Assembly (NCBI GenBank): GCA_900548675.1
Contig: URLJ01000022.1
Span: 1 to 27,330, forward strand
DNA length: 27,330 nt
Reading direction: 5' to 3'
Origin: an uncultured Mollicutes bacterium
GTDB lineage: Bacteria; Bacillota_I; Bacilli_A; ML615J-28; CAG-313
Notes under the pieces: generated by a model
What the model saw: the letters and a program-made list of their open reading frames with translations, nothing else
What the model was told of the DNA's origin: nothing
Database searches by the model: none
Translations under genes and position numbers: made by a program
In this document: piece after piece, positions 15,419 to 24,114 of the stretch
Layout: every line of letters starts with the position of its first letter
Numbering within the stretch: position 1 is the stretch's first letter

Positions 15419-16291
15419 ATGTCTAGTACTATTCATTTTTTCCGTAATCGTAGTTTAGAACGAATCGATTACGAAAAATTAATATGTTATTTTGATGAAC
15501 TAGATAACTGCAAAATCTATTACAACGATGATAGTGTTGAAATGATTTGCACAGATCAAAATTTTGATTTCCCATATCATTTTCTTATAACAAAGCGTTC
15601 TAGAGTAACTAGTATTTACACTCTCAATCCTAATTTTTATAATATAAATTTGTTAGTGGAAATACCAATCTTACTTCCTGAGGTTGTAAGCCGCAACATA
15701 CTAGTTTTTGTAATGAAACTATGCCAAATGTTTGAACTTGAGGTTTATTATCATAATGGCAGTAATGGTGTAAGCGATATAGAACCCTTCAATATGGCTA
15801 ATTTGATGACATATATTGCTAAAGAAAGAAATATTTACCTAGAAACTCATCCTGATATCGATGTATATTATTATGATCGTGATAAATTAGTAGAAATTTG
15901 TAATTATCAACAAATGATTCCTTATCTTTCTACTAAAGTAAATGCTGATGCAATTGCTAATCCTTATATCGTTCTTTTGGATACAGAAACAAATGAAGTG
16001 AAATTAAGCATTTCTTATCGCGTTGATACACCGATGTTTTTCCCACCTAATTTAGATTACGTACATGTTGAAGAAGATGATTTTATTACAATTGTGCCTG
16101 CTAATCTTTTTATGAAATATAATGAGCGTTACATGTATGAACCACGTAATTTTATTGATAAAGTTCGCGTTCTTTTATTGAATGGTAGGGGCATTAGAAA
16201 AGTTAAGGCTAATATGCGTAAGCTTCGTAAAGAGAATGTAGCAAGTAGCCGTTTTAAAGAAATTAGAATAATTGATTTGATTGAAAAGTAG
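15419..16291 (+). CDS. Conserved-looking hypothetical protein, 290 aa
   Basis: I do not recognise the family. The protein is soluble, with no signal peptide or membrane helix, and rich in Tyr, Phe, Asn and Asp. A mixed alpha/beta N-terminal part (about 1-130, including PYHFLITKRSRVTSIYTLNPNF-like strands and a VVSRNILVFVMKLC helix) is followed by a middle section (LMTYIAKERNIYLETHPD at about 122-140). A strand-rich part (about 180-225, YRVDTPMFFPPNLDYVHVEEDD) leads to a strongly basic C-terminus (RGIRKVKANMRKLRKENVASSRFK, shown here as two overlapping regions at about 256-280). The basic tail could bind nucleic acid or ribosomes. AAAGGAG lies 6 nt before the ATG. It sits 19 nt after ileS and 9 nt before deoC in one operon. 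Confidence 0.85.
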   Translation: MSSTIHFFRNRSLERIDYEKLICYFDELDNCKIYYNDDSVEMICTDQNFDFPYHFLITKRSRVTSIYTLNPNFYNINLLVEIPILLPEVVSRNILVFVMKLCQMFELEVYYHNGSNGVSDIEPFNMANLMTYIAKERNIYLETHPDIDVYYYDRDKLVEICNYQQMIPYLSTKVNADAIANPYIVLLDTETNEVKLSISYRVDTPMFFPPNLDYVHVEEDDFITIVPANLFMKYNERYMYEPRNFIDKVRVLLLNGRGIRKVKANMRKLRKENVASSRFKEIRIIDLIEK

Positions 16292-16300
16292 GTAATAATT

Positions 16301-16972
16301 ATGGAAAATATTAATAAATTGATTGATCATACAGCTTTAAAAGCAGTTGTGACAAGTGCTGATATTCGTAAACTCTGCAAAGAAGCTCTAGATTACAACT
16401 TTAAAAGCGTATGTGTTAACCCCGCTAATGTTGCTTTAGCATCTGAAATATTGTCAGGTAGCGACATACTTGTTTGCACTGTAATTGGTTTTCCTTTAGG
16501 AGCAAACACAAAAGAAATTAAGGTGTTAGAAACCCTTGATGCCGTTAAAAATGGTGCTGATGAAATTGATATGGTAATAAACATCGGTAAAGCGAAGGAA
16601 CATGATTATAAATACCTTGAAGATGAAATTAAGGGTGTTGTTGCTGCAGCTGGTGGCCGTTGTGTAAAAGTAATAATTGAAACATGTTATTTAACAGAAG
16701 ATGAAAAAGTTGCATGTTGCTTAGCTGCTAAACGTGCTAAAGCTACTTTTGTAAAAACATCGACTGGCTTTGGTACAGGTGGTGCATTAGTAAGTGATAT
16801 TGTAACTATGCGTAATACTGTTAAAGACGATATGGGTGTAAAAGCAAGTGGCGGTATTAAAACCCTAAGTGATGTTGAAGCTTTTGTAAAAGCCGGTGCA
16901 ACGAGAATTGGTGCTAGTGCTGGCGTGCAAATAATGAATGAATGGGAAAGTAGAGGTAATAAAAATGATTGA
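16301..16972 (+). CDS. deoC: Deoxyribose-phosphate aldolase
   Basis: A 223-aa class I aldolase that splits 2-deoxyribose-5-phosphate to glyceraldehyde-3-phosphate and acetaldehyde, the last step of deoxynucleoside catabolism. The TIM-barrel motifs are intact: LIDHTALKA at the N-terminus, VCTVIGFPLGANT, EIDMVINIG with the proton-relay Asp90, VKVIIETCYLT, and FVKTSTGFGTGGA with the Schiff-base Lys152, then VKASGGIKT. Length is typical for the short DeoC subfamily. The TGA stop overlaps the deoD start by 8 nt. The three deo functions fit together: DeoD and Pdp (26622) release deoxyribose-1-phosphate, and DeoC handles the product after the mutase, which is not in the window. Confidence 0.96.
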   Translation: MENINKLIDHTALKAVVTSADIRKLCKEALDYNFKSVCVNPANVALASEILSGSDILVCTVIGFPLGANTKEIKVLETLDAVKNGADEIDMVINIGKAKEHDYKYLEDEIKGVVAAAGGRCVKVIIETCYLTEDEKVACCLAAKRAKATFVKTSTGFGTGGALVSDIVTMRNTVKDDMGVKASGGIKTLSDVEAFVKAGATRIGASAGVQIMNEWESRGNKND

Positions 16973-17687
16973 AGCTACACCACACATTGAAGTAACAGAA
17001 GAAAATGTTATTGCGAAAACTGTACTTATGCCTGGTGACCCCCTAAGAGCTAAGTATATTGCTGAGAAATTCTTGGAAAATCCTGTTTTGTTTAATCAAG
17101 TACGTGGAATGTACGGATATACTGGTACATATAAAGGTAAAAAAGTGTCTGTCATGGGAAGTGGTATGGGAATGCCTAGTATAGGTATTTACTCATATGA
17201 ATTATTCTCTCACTATAATGTTGAAAACATTATTAGAATTGGTTCTTGTGGAGCATATTCACCTGACTTAAAATTATATGATGTAATTTTGGCTAAAGAT
17301 GCTTATAGTGAATCTAGTTATGCCTTATCACAAAGTGGTGAACTATCTGATCAACTTCCTAGTTCTAAAAAGTTGAATGATGTTATTAAAAAAACTGCTA
17401 ATGAATTAGATATTAATATTCATATTGGTACAATTCATTCTTCAGATGTTTTTTATCATCAACATGGATCAGTTCACGAAGATTTGTTTAACCGCAAGCA
17501 TTGCCTTGCTGTTGAAATGGAATCTTTCGCATTATTCCATAATGCTAGAATCTTAGGAAAAAATGCTGCTTGCTTACTAACTGTATCAGACTCTCTTGTC
17601 ACACATGAAGCAACAACTGCCAAGGAACGTCAATTTGCGTTTGAACAAATGATGAATTTAGCTTTGGAGACAGCAATTAAACTATAA
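16965..17687 (+). CDS. deoD: Purine-nucleoside phosphorylase (DeoD type)
   Basis: A 240-aa hexameric-type phosphorylase that cleaves purine (deoxy)nucleosides with phosphate to the base and (deoxy)ribose-1-phosphate. Signature segments are MPGDPLRAKYIAEKFLE (phosphate site), VRGMYGYTGTYKG, GSGMGMPSIGIYSYELF, IRIGSCGAY, AVEMESFALF (ribose site) and TVSDSL with the catalytic Asp209. The ATG at 16965 has AGAGG (16952-16956) 8 nt upstream; the in-frame ATG at 16938 lies inside deoC and lacks an RBS. It is the final gene of the operon, followed by a terminator. Confidence 0.95.
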   Translation: MIEATPHIEVTEENVIAKTVLMPGDPLRAKYIAEKFLENPVLFNQVRGMYGYTGTYKGKKVSVMGSGMGMPSIGIYSYELFSHYNVENIIRIGSCGAYSPDLKLYDVILAKDAYSESSYALSQSGELSDQLPSSKKLNDVIKKTANELDINIHIGTIHSSDVFYHQHGSVHEDLFNRKHCLAVEMESFALFHNARILGKNAACLLTVSDSLVTHEATTAKERQFAFEQMMNLALETAIKL

Positions 17688-17694
17688 TAAATTG

Positions 17695-17743
17695 ATAGGT
17701 TTGTAAAACAAGGTTTTTGTTAAGCAGACCTATTTTCCTTTTT
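17695..17743 (+). terminator. Intrinsic terminator of the yggS-deoD operon
   Basis: ATAGGTTTG (17695-17703) pairs with CAGACCTAT (17725-17733), and an inner hairpin (AACAA/TTGTT) extends the structure. TTTCCTTTTT follows. Confidence 0.75.
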
Positions 17744-17771
17744 ACATATTTTATTCATAAAATGTTAATAA
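17741..17771 (+). promoter_or_regulatory. Possible promoter for the M16 pair
   Basis: TTTACA (17741-17746) and TGTTAATAA (hexamer 17766-17771) are 19 nt apart. The spacing is long but the TG extension could compensate. Confidence 0.45.
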
Positions 17772-17789
17772 TATAGTGAGGTGTTAAAG

Positions 17790-19100
17790 GTGAATTACAT
17801 AAAAGACGATATAAAAAATATTCCTATATATTACTTTAATACGCCCCAATTTAAGACTACTAGTATTTCTCTTGCATTTACGTTAAAACTTTCTAAAAAT
17901 AATTATCTCTATGGACAAATGCTGTCAAGAATGTTATCTAAAAAAACAAAAAAGTATAATTCCCCTGAGAAATTCGCAGATTATTTGAGTGACTTATATG
18001 ATAGTAAGATAAGTGTGGAATGCTATGGAAGTGGTGAAATATTGACCATAATGTTCCGGGTTATTTTCTTAAATAGAAAGTTTTGTGAAGGACTTGATAT
18101 TGAAAAAGAAGCTATCCAAGTTTTAGAAGAAGTAGTAATGAATCCTTATCTTATAAATGAAAATGGGGTACTATCTTTTGATCCGGAAGACTTAGAAATA
18201 GAAAAAAGATCAATGATAAACAATATTGCAGATATTTATAACAATAAAATGCTTTATGCATATGTGAAATTATTACATCTTATGTATAAAGATACTCCTA
18301 CAGAAATATTACTAGCTGATGATAAAGAAGCCATTAATAAAATTTTTGCTGATGACCTTTATACTTTTTATGTAGAAATGTTAAAAAATTCTGAAAAGTA
18401 TTATATTGTTATGGGGAATATTTCCAATGAACAATTAAAAAAAGATCTTTTGCGACTTTCTAATAACATAAAAGAAGGCGTTAATCTTAAGTTATTACCG
18501 ATAGATTCAAGTAAAAGAAAGCAAGATTTCAATTTGGCATTTGAAGAAACCATTGATGAAGTACAAACAAGTCAATCGGTTATATCGATGGGCTTTTTTG
18601 TAGATACATACTTATATGAAACAGATTATCCTTCAATATTAGTTGCTAATGGAATGTTTGGAGGATATTTTAATTCAGCTTTATTCCAAATAATTAGAGA
18701 AGAATATGGGTTAGCCTATTCGATAAGTAGTTCCTATAATGCTCTTAATGGTTCTGTTGTTGTAGTTGCAGGAATTGATCAATCCAACTATCCTTTATGC
18801 AAAAAATTGATATTGGATGTATTAAAAAAATATCAAAATATAAATGAAGATGATAAAACCCTTGATATGTTTAACAAAATTAAAAAATCATTAATTAGTG
18901 ATTTACAACAAGCGGAAGATTCACGATATAATCAATTATTAGAGTTGAAAACAAAATTAGATTTTAAAGATAATTATTATGACACATCGTTATTAATTAA
19001 AAAAATTAATGATGTCAGTATTGATGATGTAAAAAACAGCTTTAAGAAATTCAAATTGTCTAATGTATATTTTTTAAAGGGAAATTTGGAGAATAATTAA
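17790..19100 (+). CDS. M16 peptidase-like protein lacking the zinc motif (YmfF-like)
   Basis: A 436-aa protein with the insulinase (M16) fold but no HxxEH zinc site: the position where it should lie (YLYGQMLSRMLSKKT, about residues 40-55) carries none of the ligands. The second-half M16 signature is present (GMFGGYFNSALFQIIREEYGLAYSISSSY). In Bacillota such a protein is typically encoded beside an active partner, and together they resemble the two-subunit mitochondrial processing peptidase. I chose the GTG at 17790: GAGGTG (17778-17783) is 6 nt upstream, and the earlier GTG at 17781 overlaps it. One nucleotide separates its stop from the next ATG. The substrate is unknown. Confidence 0.85.
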   Translation: MNYIKDDIKNIPIYYFNTPQFKTTSISLAFTLKLSKNNYLYGQMLSRMLSKKTKKYNSPEKFADYLSDLYDSKISVECYGSGEILTIMFRVIFLNRKFCEGLDIEKEAIQVLEEVVMNPYLINENGVLSFDPEDLEIEKRSMINNIADIYNNKMLYAYVKLLHLMYKDTPTEILLADDKEAINKIFADDLYTFYVEMLKNSEKYYIVMGNISNEQLKKDLLRLSNNIKEGVNLKLLPIDSSKRKQDFNLAFEETIDEVQTSQSVISMGFFVDTYLYETDYPSILVANGMFGGYFNSALFQIIREEYGLAYSISSSYNALNGSVVVVAGIDQSNYPLCKKLILDVLKKYQNINEDDKTLDMFNKIKKSLISDLQQAEDSRYNQLLELKTKLDFKDNYYDTSLLIKKINDVSIDDVKNSFKKFKLSNVYFLKGNLENN

Positions 19101-19101
19101 G

Positions 19102-20430
19102 ATGGCGTTAACAAAGGTAAACAAATATACAAATCTAAAGATAAAAGAAGAAAAAAGCGCGAAATATGAGGAAGAATACAAACATATAATTTTGCCTAAT
19201 GGACTAAATGTTTATCTATATAATAAGGAAGGATTTAATTCAACTTACGTAACTTATAGCGTTAACTATGGTTCGATAGATAATGAATTTGTTCCCTATA
19301 ATATGGATGAATACGTTAAAATGCCAGAAGGAATAGCACATTTTTTGGAACATAAGACATTTGAATGTGCTGATGGTATAGATGCTACCGAAAAATTAAT
19401 GGATTTAGGGGCCGATGCTAATGCTTACACATCATATGAAGAAACAGTCTATTTGTTTTCTACAACTGAAAATGTGAACGAGGCGGTTATTACGCTTCTT
19501 GACTTTGTATCTGAAGCGGCGTATACAAAAGAATCAGTCAAAAAAGAACAAGATATAATAGAACAAGAACGTGCGATGTATGCTGATAACCCAAGTGCTG
19601 TGGTTAAAAGAAATGCTTTGAAACTTATTTATAAAAACCACCCAATTAGTATAGATATTGCTGGCACAAAATCATCAATTAAGGAAATTACGAAAGAAAA
19701 ACTGGATTTATGCCATAAGACATTTTATCAACCATCTAATATGAGATTGATAATTGTTGGTAAATTTGATTATGATAGTTTATTAAAGGCAATTGTCGAT
19801 AATCAAGATTCACGTTGTAATTCAAAAGAGGATATTAAACGCCGTCGTTATTATGAAAATGAAGAAATAACAAAGCAGAGTATCATAGAACAAATGGATG
19901 TAAATATGCCGATAGTTCTACTAGCGATTAGAATACCACAAGAAGAATTATCATATGTTGATCGAGAAAAAAGAGAGTTATACTTAACGTATTGGTTAAA
20001 AAATTCATTTGATCATAATAGTTCTTTTTATCAACAAATAAAAAAGACTGGGCTAGTCTCTAGTCCCTTAGTTTATCAAGCAACCATTTCTGAAACTTAC
20101 CAATACATGATGGTTAGTGGTACGACAACTGATGAAAAAGAGTTCTCGCAATTAGTTAAAAAAGAGTTACTTTCTATAAAAAATAAATCCGTCGATATAG
20201 ATAAGTATAATAGATATGTAAAAAAAGTTAAAGCGAGCGTCATAAGAAGCTTCAATTCGTTAGAAGGTATTAATAACAATCTTCAAGAAGCAGATGATGC
20301 TAAAATGTCATTATTTGAATATATTGATAAAACAATTAAGCTATCTATTGAAGAATTAAAGGCCACACAGGCATATTTTGACGAAGAGTACTTAGTAGAA
20401 TCGATAATAATACCTAAAAAAAGAAAATAA
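19102..20430 (+). CDS. M16 zinc peptidase (YmfH-like)
   Basis: A 442-aa insulinase-family metallopeptidase. The inverted zinc motif HFLEH is at residues 80-84 (His80, Glu83, His84) in PEGIAHFLEHKTFE, and the downstream Glu is supplied by the KKEQDIIEQERAMY helix about 70-77 residues later. DLGADANAYTSYEETVYLFS is the classic strand after the zinc helix. It is the catalytic partner of the upstream zinc-less protein and is translated from a GGAG inside that gene's end. ymfF/ymfH-type pairs are widespread in Bacillota; their physiological targets are poorly known. It converges on the ger operon. Confidence 0.92.
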   Translation: MALTKVNKYTNLKIKEEKSAKYEEEYKHIILPNGLNVYLYNKEGFNSTYVTYSVNYGSIDNEFVPYNMDEYVKMPEGIAHFLEHKTFECADGIDATEKLMDLGADANAYTSYEETVYLFSTTENVNEAVITLLDFVSEAAYTKESVKKEQDIIEQERAMYADNPSAVVKRNALKLIYKNHPISIDIAGTKSSIKEITKEKLDLCHKTFYQPSNMRLIIVGKFDYDSLLKAIVDNQDSRCNSKEDIKRRRYYENEEITKQSIIEQMDVNMPIVLLAIRIPQEELSYVDREKRELYLTYWLKNSFDHNSSFYQQIKKTGLVSSPLVYQATISETYQYMMVSGTTTDEKEFSQLVKKELLSIKNKSVDIDKYNRYVKKVKASVIRSFNSLEGINNNLQEADDAKMSLFEYIDKTIKLSIEELKATQAYFDEEYLVESIIIPKKRK

Positions 20431-20455
20431 TCCTTGCATATACAAGGATTATTTT
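20424..20455. terminator. Bidirectional terminator between ymfH-like gene and gerC
   Basis: AAAATAATCCTTG (20424-20436) pairs with CAAGGATTATTTT (20443-20455) over a 6-nt loop. A T-run follows on the plus strand and another on the minus strand, so it can serve both converging units. Confidence 0.85.
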
Positions 20456-21513
20456 TAATATGTGTTAATTATGTATTTTGTTTCGATTTTAATATTTTTA
20501 TAATAATCTTTCTTAGGTTTTATTCTTTTTTGATAAGCAAGATAGTTAATATTAAAAACATCTATATCATTTGTGTCACATACTTGCTTTAATTTTAAAA
20601 TTTTTTCATCAAAAAAGTTTTTTATTTTAGAATCCCACTCCTCATCATACGTTAATTCTCTTAAAATTTTCATTTCACCGATGATTGTTAAGGTTAATGT
20701 GTTATTTTTTAGTTTTTTTCTTACTTTATAGTGATTTATTGAAATAACGGTCTTGTCTAGCTCGATAGTATAATCACTAATTGGAAAAGCAAAAACAATT
20801 TCAGGTATTTGTTTAAGTTTTAGGATGTTAATATCTAAATTGTCATTTAATATCGCATACCCCGTATGGGCCAAGGTTGGATAGTTTTCTTTTTCTTTAC
20901 TAAATACATCATTAACAACAGTGATTAACGGACACATTCCGGAATAATTCTCGATTAATAAATCGTTACACAAGTCATAATAAGTAGCAGTTTTAAATTG
21001 AGAACCTTGTTTTACCCCTGTTAGTAAAGTATAAAAAGAAGTAACTTCAGACATATTTTGAATACTATAGACGTTTTTTAACGGTGAGTCAGTAACATAA
21101 ATTTCAAAGGTTGGATCAAAGTGAAGAGAATATCTTAATATATCAAATAATTTGTGCAAATTTTTGTTAACAAAAAAACTTTCATGAAGAATCAATGTCT
21201 TAATATGATGTAGGTCAATAACTAAATCGGAATTATTCTTCAACATTTCAAAAGAATCATTTATTGTATTACCATAACCTTCGGCAATAAATCCTAAAAC
21301 TTCAGGATCCATAGGAATATTTTGGGAATTAGTAACATTTAAATTGTTCAAAATATATAAGTACATATGATACTCATTAGTTTCAATATTATAGTCAAAT
21401 CCCATACTTGCCACAAAACACATTTCATGAATATCTAAATAGTCATCACATGATGAGAGACAGAATGTATTGATTAAAATAACAATAAATAAAAATACTT
21501 TCTTAATTTTCAT
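20455..21513 (-). CDS. gerC: Spore germination lipoprotein, Ger(x)C family
   Basis: A 352-aa GerC-type subunit of a germinant receptor, anchored on the outer face of the spore inner membrane. The signal peptide (MKIKKVFLFIVILINTF) ends with the lipobox LSSC, Cys22. The following segment LDIHEMCFVASMGFDYN corresponds to the usual WDRxEI..LAxVxAxGID start of mature GerC proteins but is clearly diverged, lacking the Trp. The rest matches the family in length and in its alternating domains, ending in a KLKQVC..DIDVF region. I start at 21513: AAAGGA precedes it by about 8 nt, whereas it abuts the ATG at 21522. The gene overlaps gerA by 11 nt. Confidence 0.85.
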   Translation of the reverse strand: MKIKKVFLFIVILINTFCLSSCDDYLDIHEMCFVASMGFDYNIETNEYHMYLYILNNLNVTNSQNIPMDPEVLGFIAEGYGNTINDSFEMLKNNSDLVIDLHHIKTLILHESFFVNKNLHKLFDILRYSLHFDPTFEIYVTDSPLKNVYSIQNMSEVTSFYTLLTGVKQGSQFKTATYYDLCNDLLIENYSGMCPLITVVNDVFSKEKENYPTLAHTGYAILNDNLDINILKLKQIPEIVFAFPISDYTIELDKTVISINHYKVRKKLKNNTLTLTIIGEMKILRELTYDEEWDSKIKNFFDEKILKLKQVCDTNDIDVFNINYLAYQKRIKPKKDYYKNIKIETKYIINTY

Positions 21514-22876
21514 GATTTTCATCCTTTCTTTTTTCTCTTGGCGCGAAAAAATGTTTAATTTTATTTATGTATGTTGGTGCAAAAGGATATAAATATGGTG
21601 TGTGAAAAGTTTTGAGAGATATAAAATATACAATAGTAATGGTGGAAGCGATAAAAAATCCGACTAACCCCCCAAAATATGAAGCAATAACAATTAATAA
21701 CCTAAATAAAGATATAGATGTTATCAAATAGACATTATTTGTATAAGCGAAGGCGGCTAAATAACATAAAGCGGTTATTAGTAAAGTAAATGATCCTATT
21801 ATTCCAGCATTCATTAAGTTTTGACCTATAAGCAAACCTCCAATTATGATAATGATATTTTGAACATAATTTGTTGATGATCTTGATGAGACATAACGAA
21901 AAAATTCGAAGAAAATTAAAACGAGAACGATTTCTAAAAAAAGTGATAGAGTAGTTCCTCTTTCAGAAATTTTGACATTGGAAATCGCAGTTATAGTTAA
22001 ACTGTTGAGGTTATAATTAAATATCGCTACAAATAGTCCTAAGAAGAACATTGTTATAATAAAAAATAATAACAAAAATGTTTTAGAAATAACGTTGAAG
22101 TAAATTGGGGCATCAATTTCGTTTTTCATTGAGCTAAAGTAACTTAATGGAGCTGGGAGAATTAATTGTGTTGGTGAATTATCAAGCATAACACAAATCC
22201 TGTTATCTAAAATAGCGTTACAAAAATTATCTGGAGAACCTGTATAAATAACTGTAGGGATAAGATGCTTCTTTTGAAAAATTTTTCCAATGGTATTTAT
22301 CGAAAAAGCACACGTCAGATTTTCTTTAATAATTTTGTTTTCTATTTCTTTAGCTTTTTCCTCATTATCTTTAAGATAAACGATAAAAATAGTATTTTGA
22401 TTGTTAGTTCCTATTTTTAATTCTTTGACTATCATATCATCACGTTTAATTCTTTTGCGGACAAGTGCCATATTTATCCTTATATCTTCAATAAAACCTT
22501 CTTGTGATGTAAATAGATTTGTAGGGTCTATTTGACTAACCTCTAAACTTCTTTTAGGTTTACTTTCGGACGATAAATAGTATCCATTGCTTTCATCAAT
22601 AATTATCACTAAATTGCCACTATAAATGTGATTACAAATCGTTTTGATCTCGGTATTTTCTATTTTTTTTACAAGACCAGGAAATTCTTCATGTAGTTTA
22701 TAGGGATTAGCTTTTTTAAATCTTTCAAAATGAAAGTTAAAAAAATTTGAAACATCCGTTAGTTTTTCATCATAAATAATAAGAAGTGAGTAATTTGTAT
22801 TGTTCCACACGGCAGTTGAGGCATCAGGAGCACTTTTAAAATATTCTTGAATTTTAGTAAAATATTCTTTATGCAT
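21503..22876 (-). CDS. gerA: Spore germination protein, GerA family (A subunit)
   Basis: A 457-aa GerAA-type subunit. A soluble N-terminal region (about 1-260) carries the family signature SQEGFIEDIRINMALVRKRIK (around 124-144; the upstream R-G-P usual in the family is not kept). At least four to five membrane helices follow (first about 264-288), including the IISERGT-like KISERGTTLSLFLEIVLVLIFFE and IGGLLIGQ..NAGIIGS segments that are hallmarks of GerA proteins. The A subunit assembles with the B transporter-like protein and the C lipoprotein into the receptor that senses nutrients and starts germination. Its ATG overlaps the gerB stop by 8 nt, and gerC follows, so all three are coupled. 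Confidence 0.92.
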   Translation of the reverse strand: MHKEYFTKIQEYFKSAPDASTAVWNNTNYSLLIIYDEKLTDVSNFFNFHFERFKKANPYKLHEEFPGLVKKIENTEIKTICNHIYSGNLVIIIDESNGYYLSSESKPKRSLEVSQIDPTNLFTSQEGFIEDIRINMALVRKRIKRDDMIVKELKIGTNNQNTIFIVYLKDNEEKAKEIENKIIKENLTCAFSINTIGKIFQKKHLIPTVIYTGSPDNFCNAILDNRICVMLDNSPTQLILPAPLSYFSSMKNEIDAPIYFNVISKTFLLLFFIITMFFLGLFVAIFNYNLNSLTITAISNVKISERGTTLSLFLEIVLVLIFFEFFRYVSSRSSTNYVQNIIIIIGGLLIGQNLMNAGIIGSFTLLITALCYLAAFAYTNNVYLITSISLFRLLIVIASYFGGLVGFFIASTITIVYFISLKTFHTPYLYPFAPTYINKIKHFFAPREKRKDENHEN

Positions 22877-23882
22877 TTTGTTTTTCCCTTTCTTTTTTGT
22901 AAAGGACTATAATGGTTAAAAAAATGATAATGATTGATGAAAACTGCATGAAGGGTTCTGGAAAGGTAGAGTTTTTAATAAATAAAAGGGTAATTAAAAA
23001 ACTTAAGATTACACCGAGATATCCAAGAATGTTTTTAAATCTATAAGATGGACACATAATTTTTTTTATAGCTTTTAAGAAAAAAGAACTTTTATAAATA
23101 GCTAGAGTGAAAGTCACGTAAGCGAGTATTAAATCCAAATGTTGAAAATATTGTTCACCAGTATGAAGAAAATATCTAGTTATACTAGGCATATATAAAC
23201 CTTGATAATATTTATAGGTAACAATAGTGTAGGCATCAATAATAGTTAATGATGAAATAATCATTGCGAGTGCGGTAGGAATTATTAAATGCCATTTATT
23301 AAGTGGTTTTTGATATGAATCTTGATAAAACAGATAAAAAATATTATCTAATGGCACCATCAGTAAATAGAATATTTTTAAAATATTCCGATTAGGTATC
23401 TCTAGTGGTAATAATAATCCTAAGTCATGAGGAGTTTTCATTGATAAGGCTGTTATGAAAAATAAAATTAGACCGATTCCTAACATAAATCCTAAACTTA
23501 TTATAATGTAATCTTTTCGTGTTGCAAGAAAGGAAATGAGTAAGAAGAAGACAATTACAAAGATGTATTGATCTGTTTTGGGATAAAACCAAATAGATAT
23601 AATCGTTGTTGCAAAATATATAATAATTGCTACTTTTAAAATTACATATAAAAAAATCATTATTTTGATAAAAAGGGAAGTTTTATCGATGTTAATATTT
23701 TTAGGTTTATAAAAAATAAAAAAAAGAAAACAAAACAAAGCGTATATTAAATATGCTATCCATGCAGAATTACCCATTTTTTTCATAACTAGTGATGAAA
23801 AACAAATGTTGCTAGCTATCAACGTATATATAAAAATGTTGAAAACAACAGCAAATCTAGAAAATTTTGGTTCTTTAATCAT
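22869..23882 (-). CDS. gerB: Spore germination protein, GerB family (B subunit)
   Basis: A 337-aa integral membrane protein with about ten hydrophobic segments, matching the GerAB family, which has an APC-type transporter fold and contains the germinant-binding pocket. The first helices are around residues 8-30 and 38-56. Family-like features include the mid-protein LLPLEIPNRN segment, the FYLLMVPLDNIFYLF helix and the YKYYQGLYMPSITRYF loop before the later helices. The start ATG at 23882 is preceded by GAGG with about 7-nt spacing. It is the first gene of the gerB-gerA-gerC operon, an order different from the classic A-B-C. No convincing sigma-G promoter was found upstream. Confidence 0.85.
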   Translation of the reverse strand: MIKEPKFSRFAVVFNIFIYTLIASNICFSSLVMKKMGNSAWIAYLIYALFCFLFFIFYKPKNINIDKTSLFIKIMIFLYVILKVAIIIYFATTIISIWFYPKTDQYIFVIVFFLLISFLATRKDYIIISLGFMLGIGLILFFITALSMKTPHDLGLLLPLEIPNRNILKIFYLLMVPLDNIFYLFYQDSYQKPLNKWHLIIPTALAMIISSLTIIDAYTIVTYKYYQGLYMPSITRYFLHTGEQYFQHLDLILAYVTFTLAIYKSSFFLKAIKKIMCPSYRFKNILGYLGVILSFLITLLFIKNSTFPEPFMQFSSIIIIFLTIIVLYKKEREKQNA

Positions 23883-24048
23883 AGTTATACCTCATTATTT
23901 TTTCAATTTATTTTTCCCTTTTTTACTAAAATAATGTAATTTATTAAAATTAAATTAAAAGTTATTTTTTTTAAAAAAAAAATAAAAGTAATGTAACGCA
24001 TATTTCGATATACACTGATATTCCTCATCTATTAACCTTAATTCCTAA
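23883..24048. other. AT-rich divergent intergenic region
   Basis: This spacer separates gerB (minus) from ssb (plus). It contains no ORF with an RBS. A T8A10 run at 23965-23982 forms a rigid, possibly bent tract. No sigma-G consensus pair with correct spacing was found for gerB. Confidence 0.6.
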
Positions 24049-24078
24049 TTAACATTTTAATTAAATACTTGTTATAAT
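24049..24078 (+). promoter_or_regulatory. Promoter of ssb
   Basis: TTAACA (24049-24054) and the extended TGTTATAAT (hexamer 24073-24078) are 18 nt apart, 36 nt before the start codon. Confidence 0.8.
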
Positions 24079-24114
24079 AGAGTTGCAATTCATTAGAAAT
24101 TATAAGGAGGAAAA

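Noticed and set aside
23883..24048. Sigma-G promoter for the ger operon
   Set aside because: CATTATT and CATTACT resemble the -10, but no matching -35 lies at the required distance.
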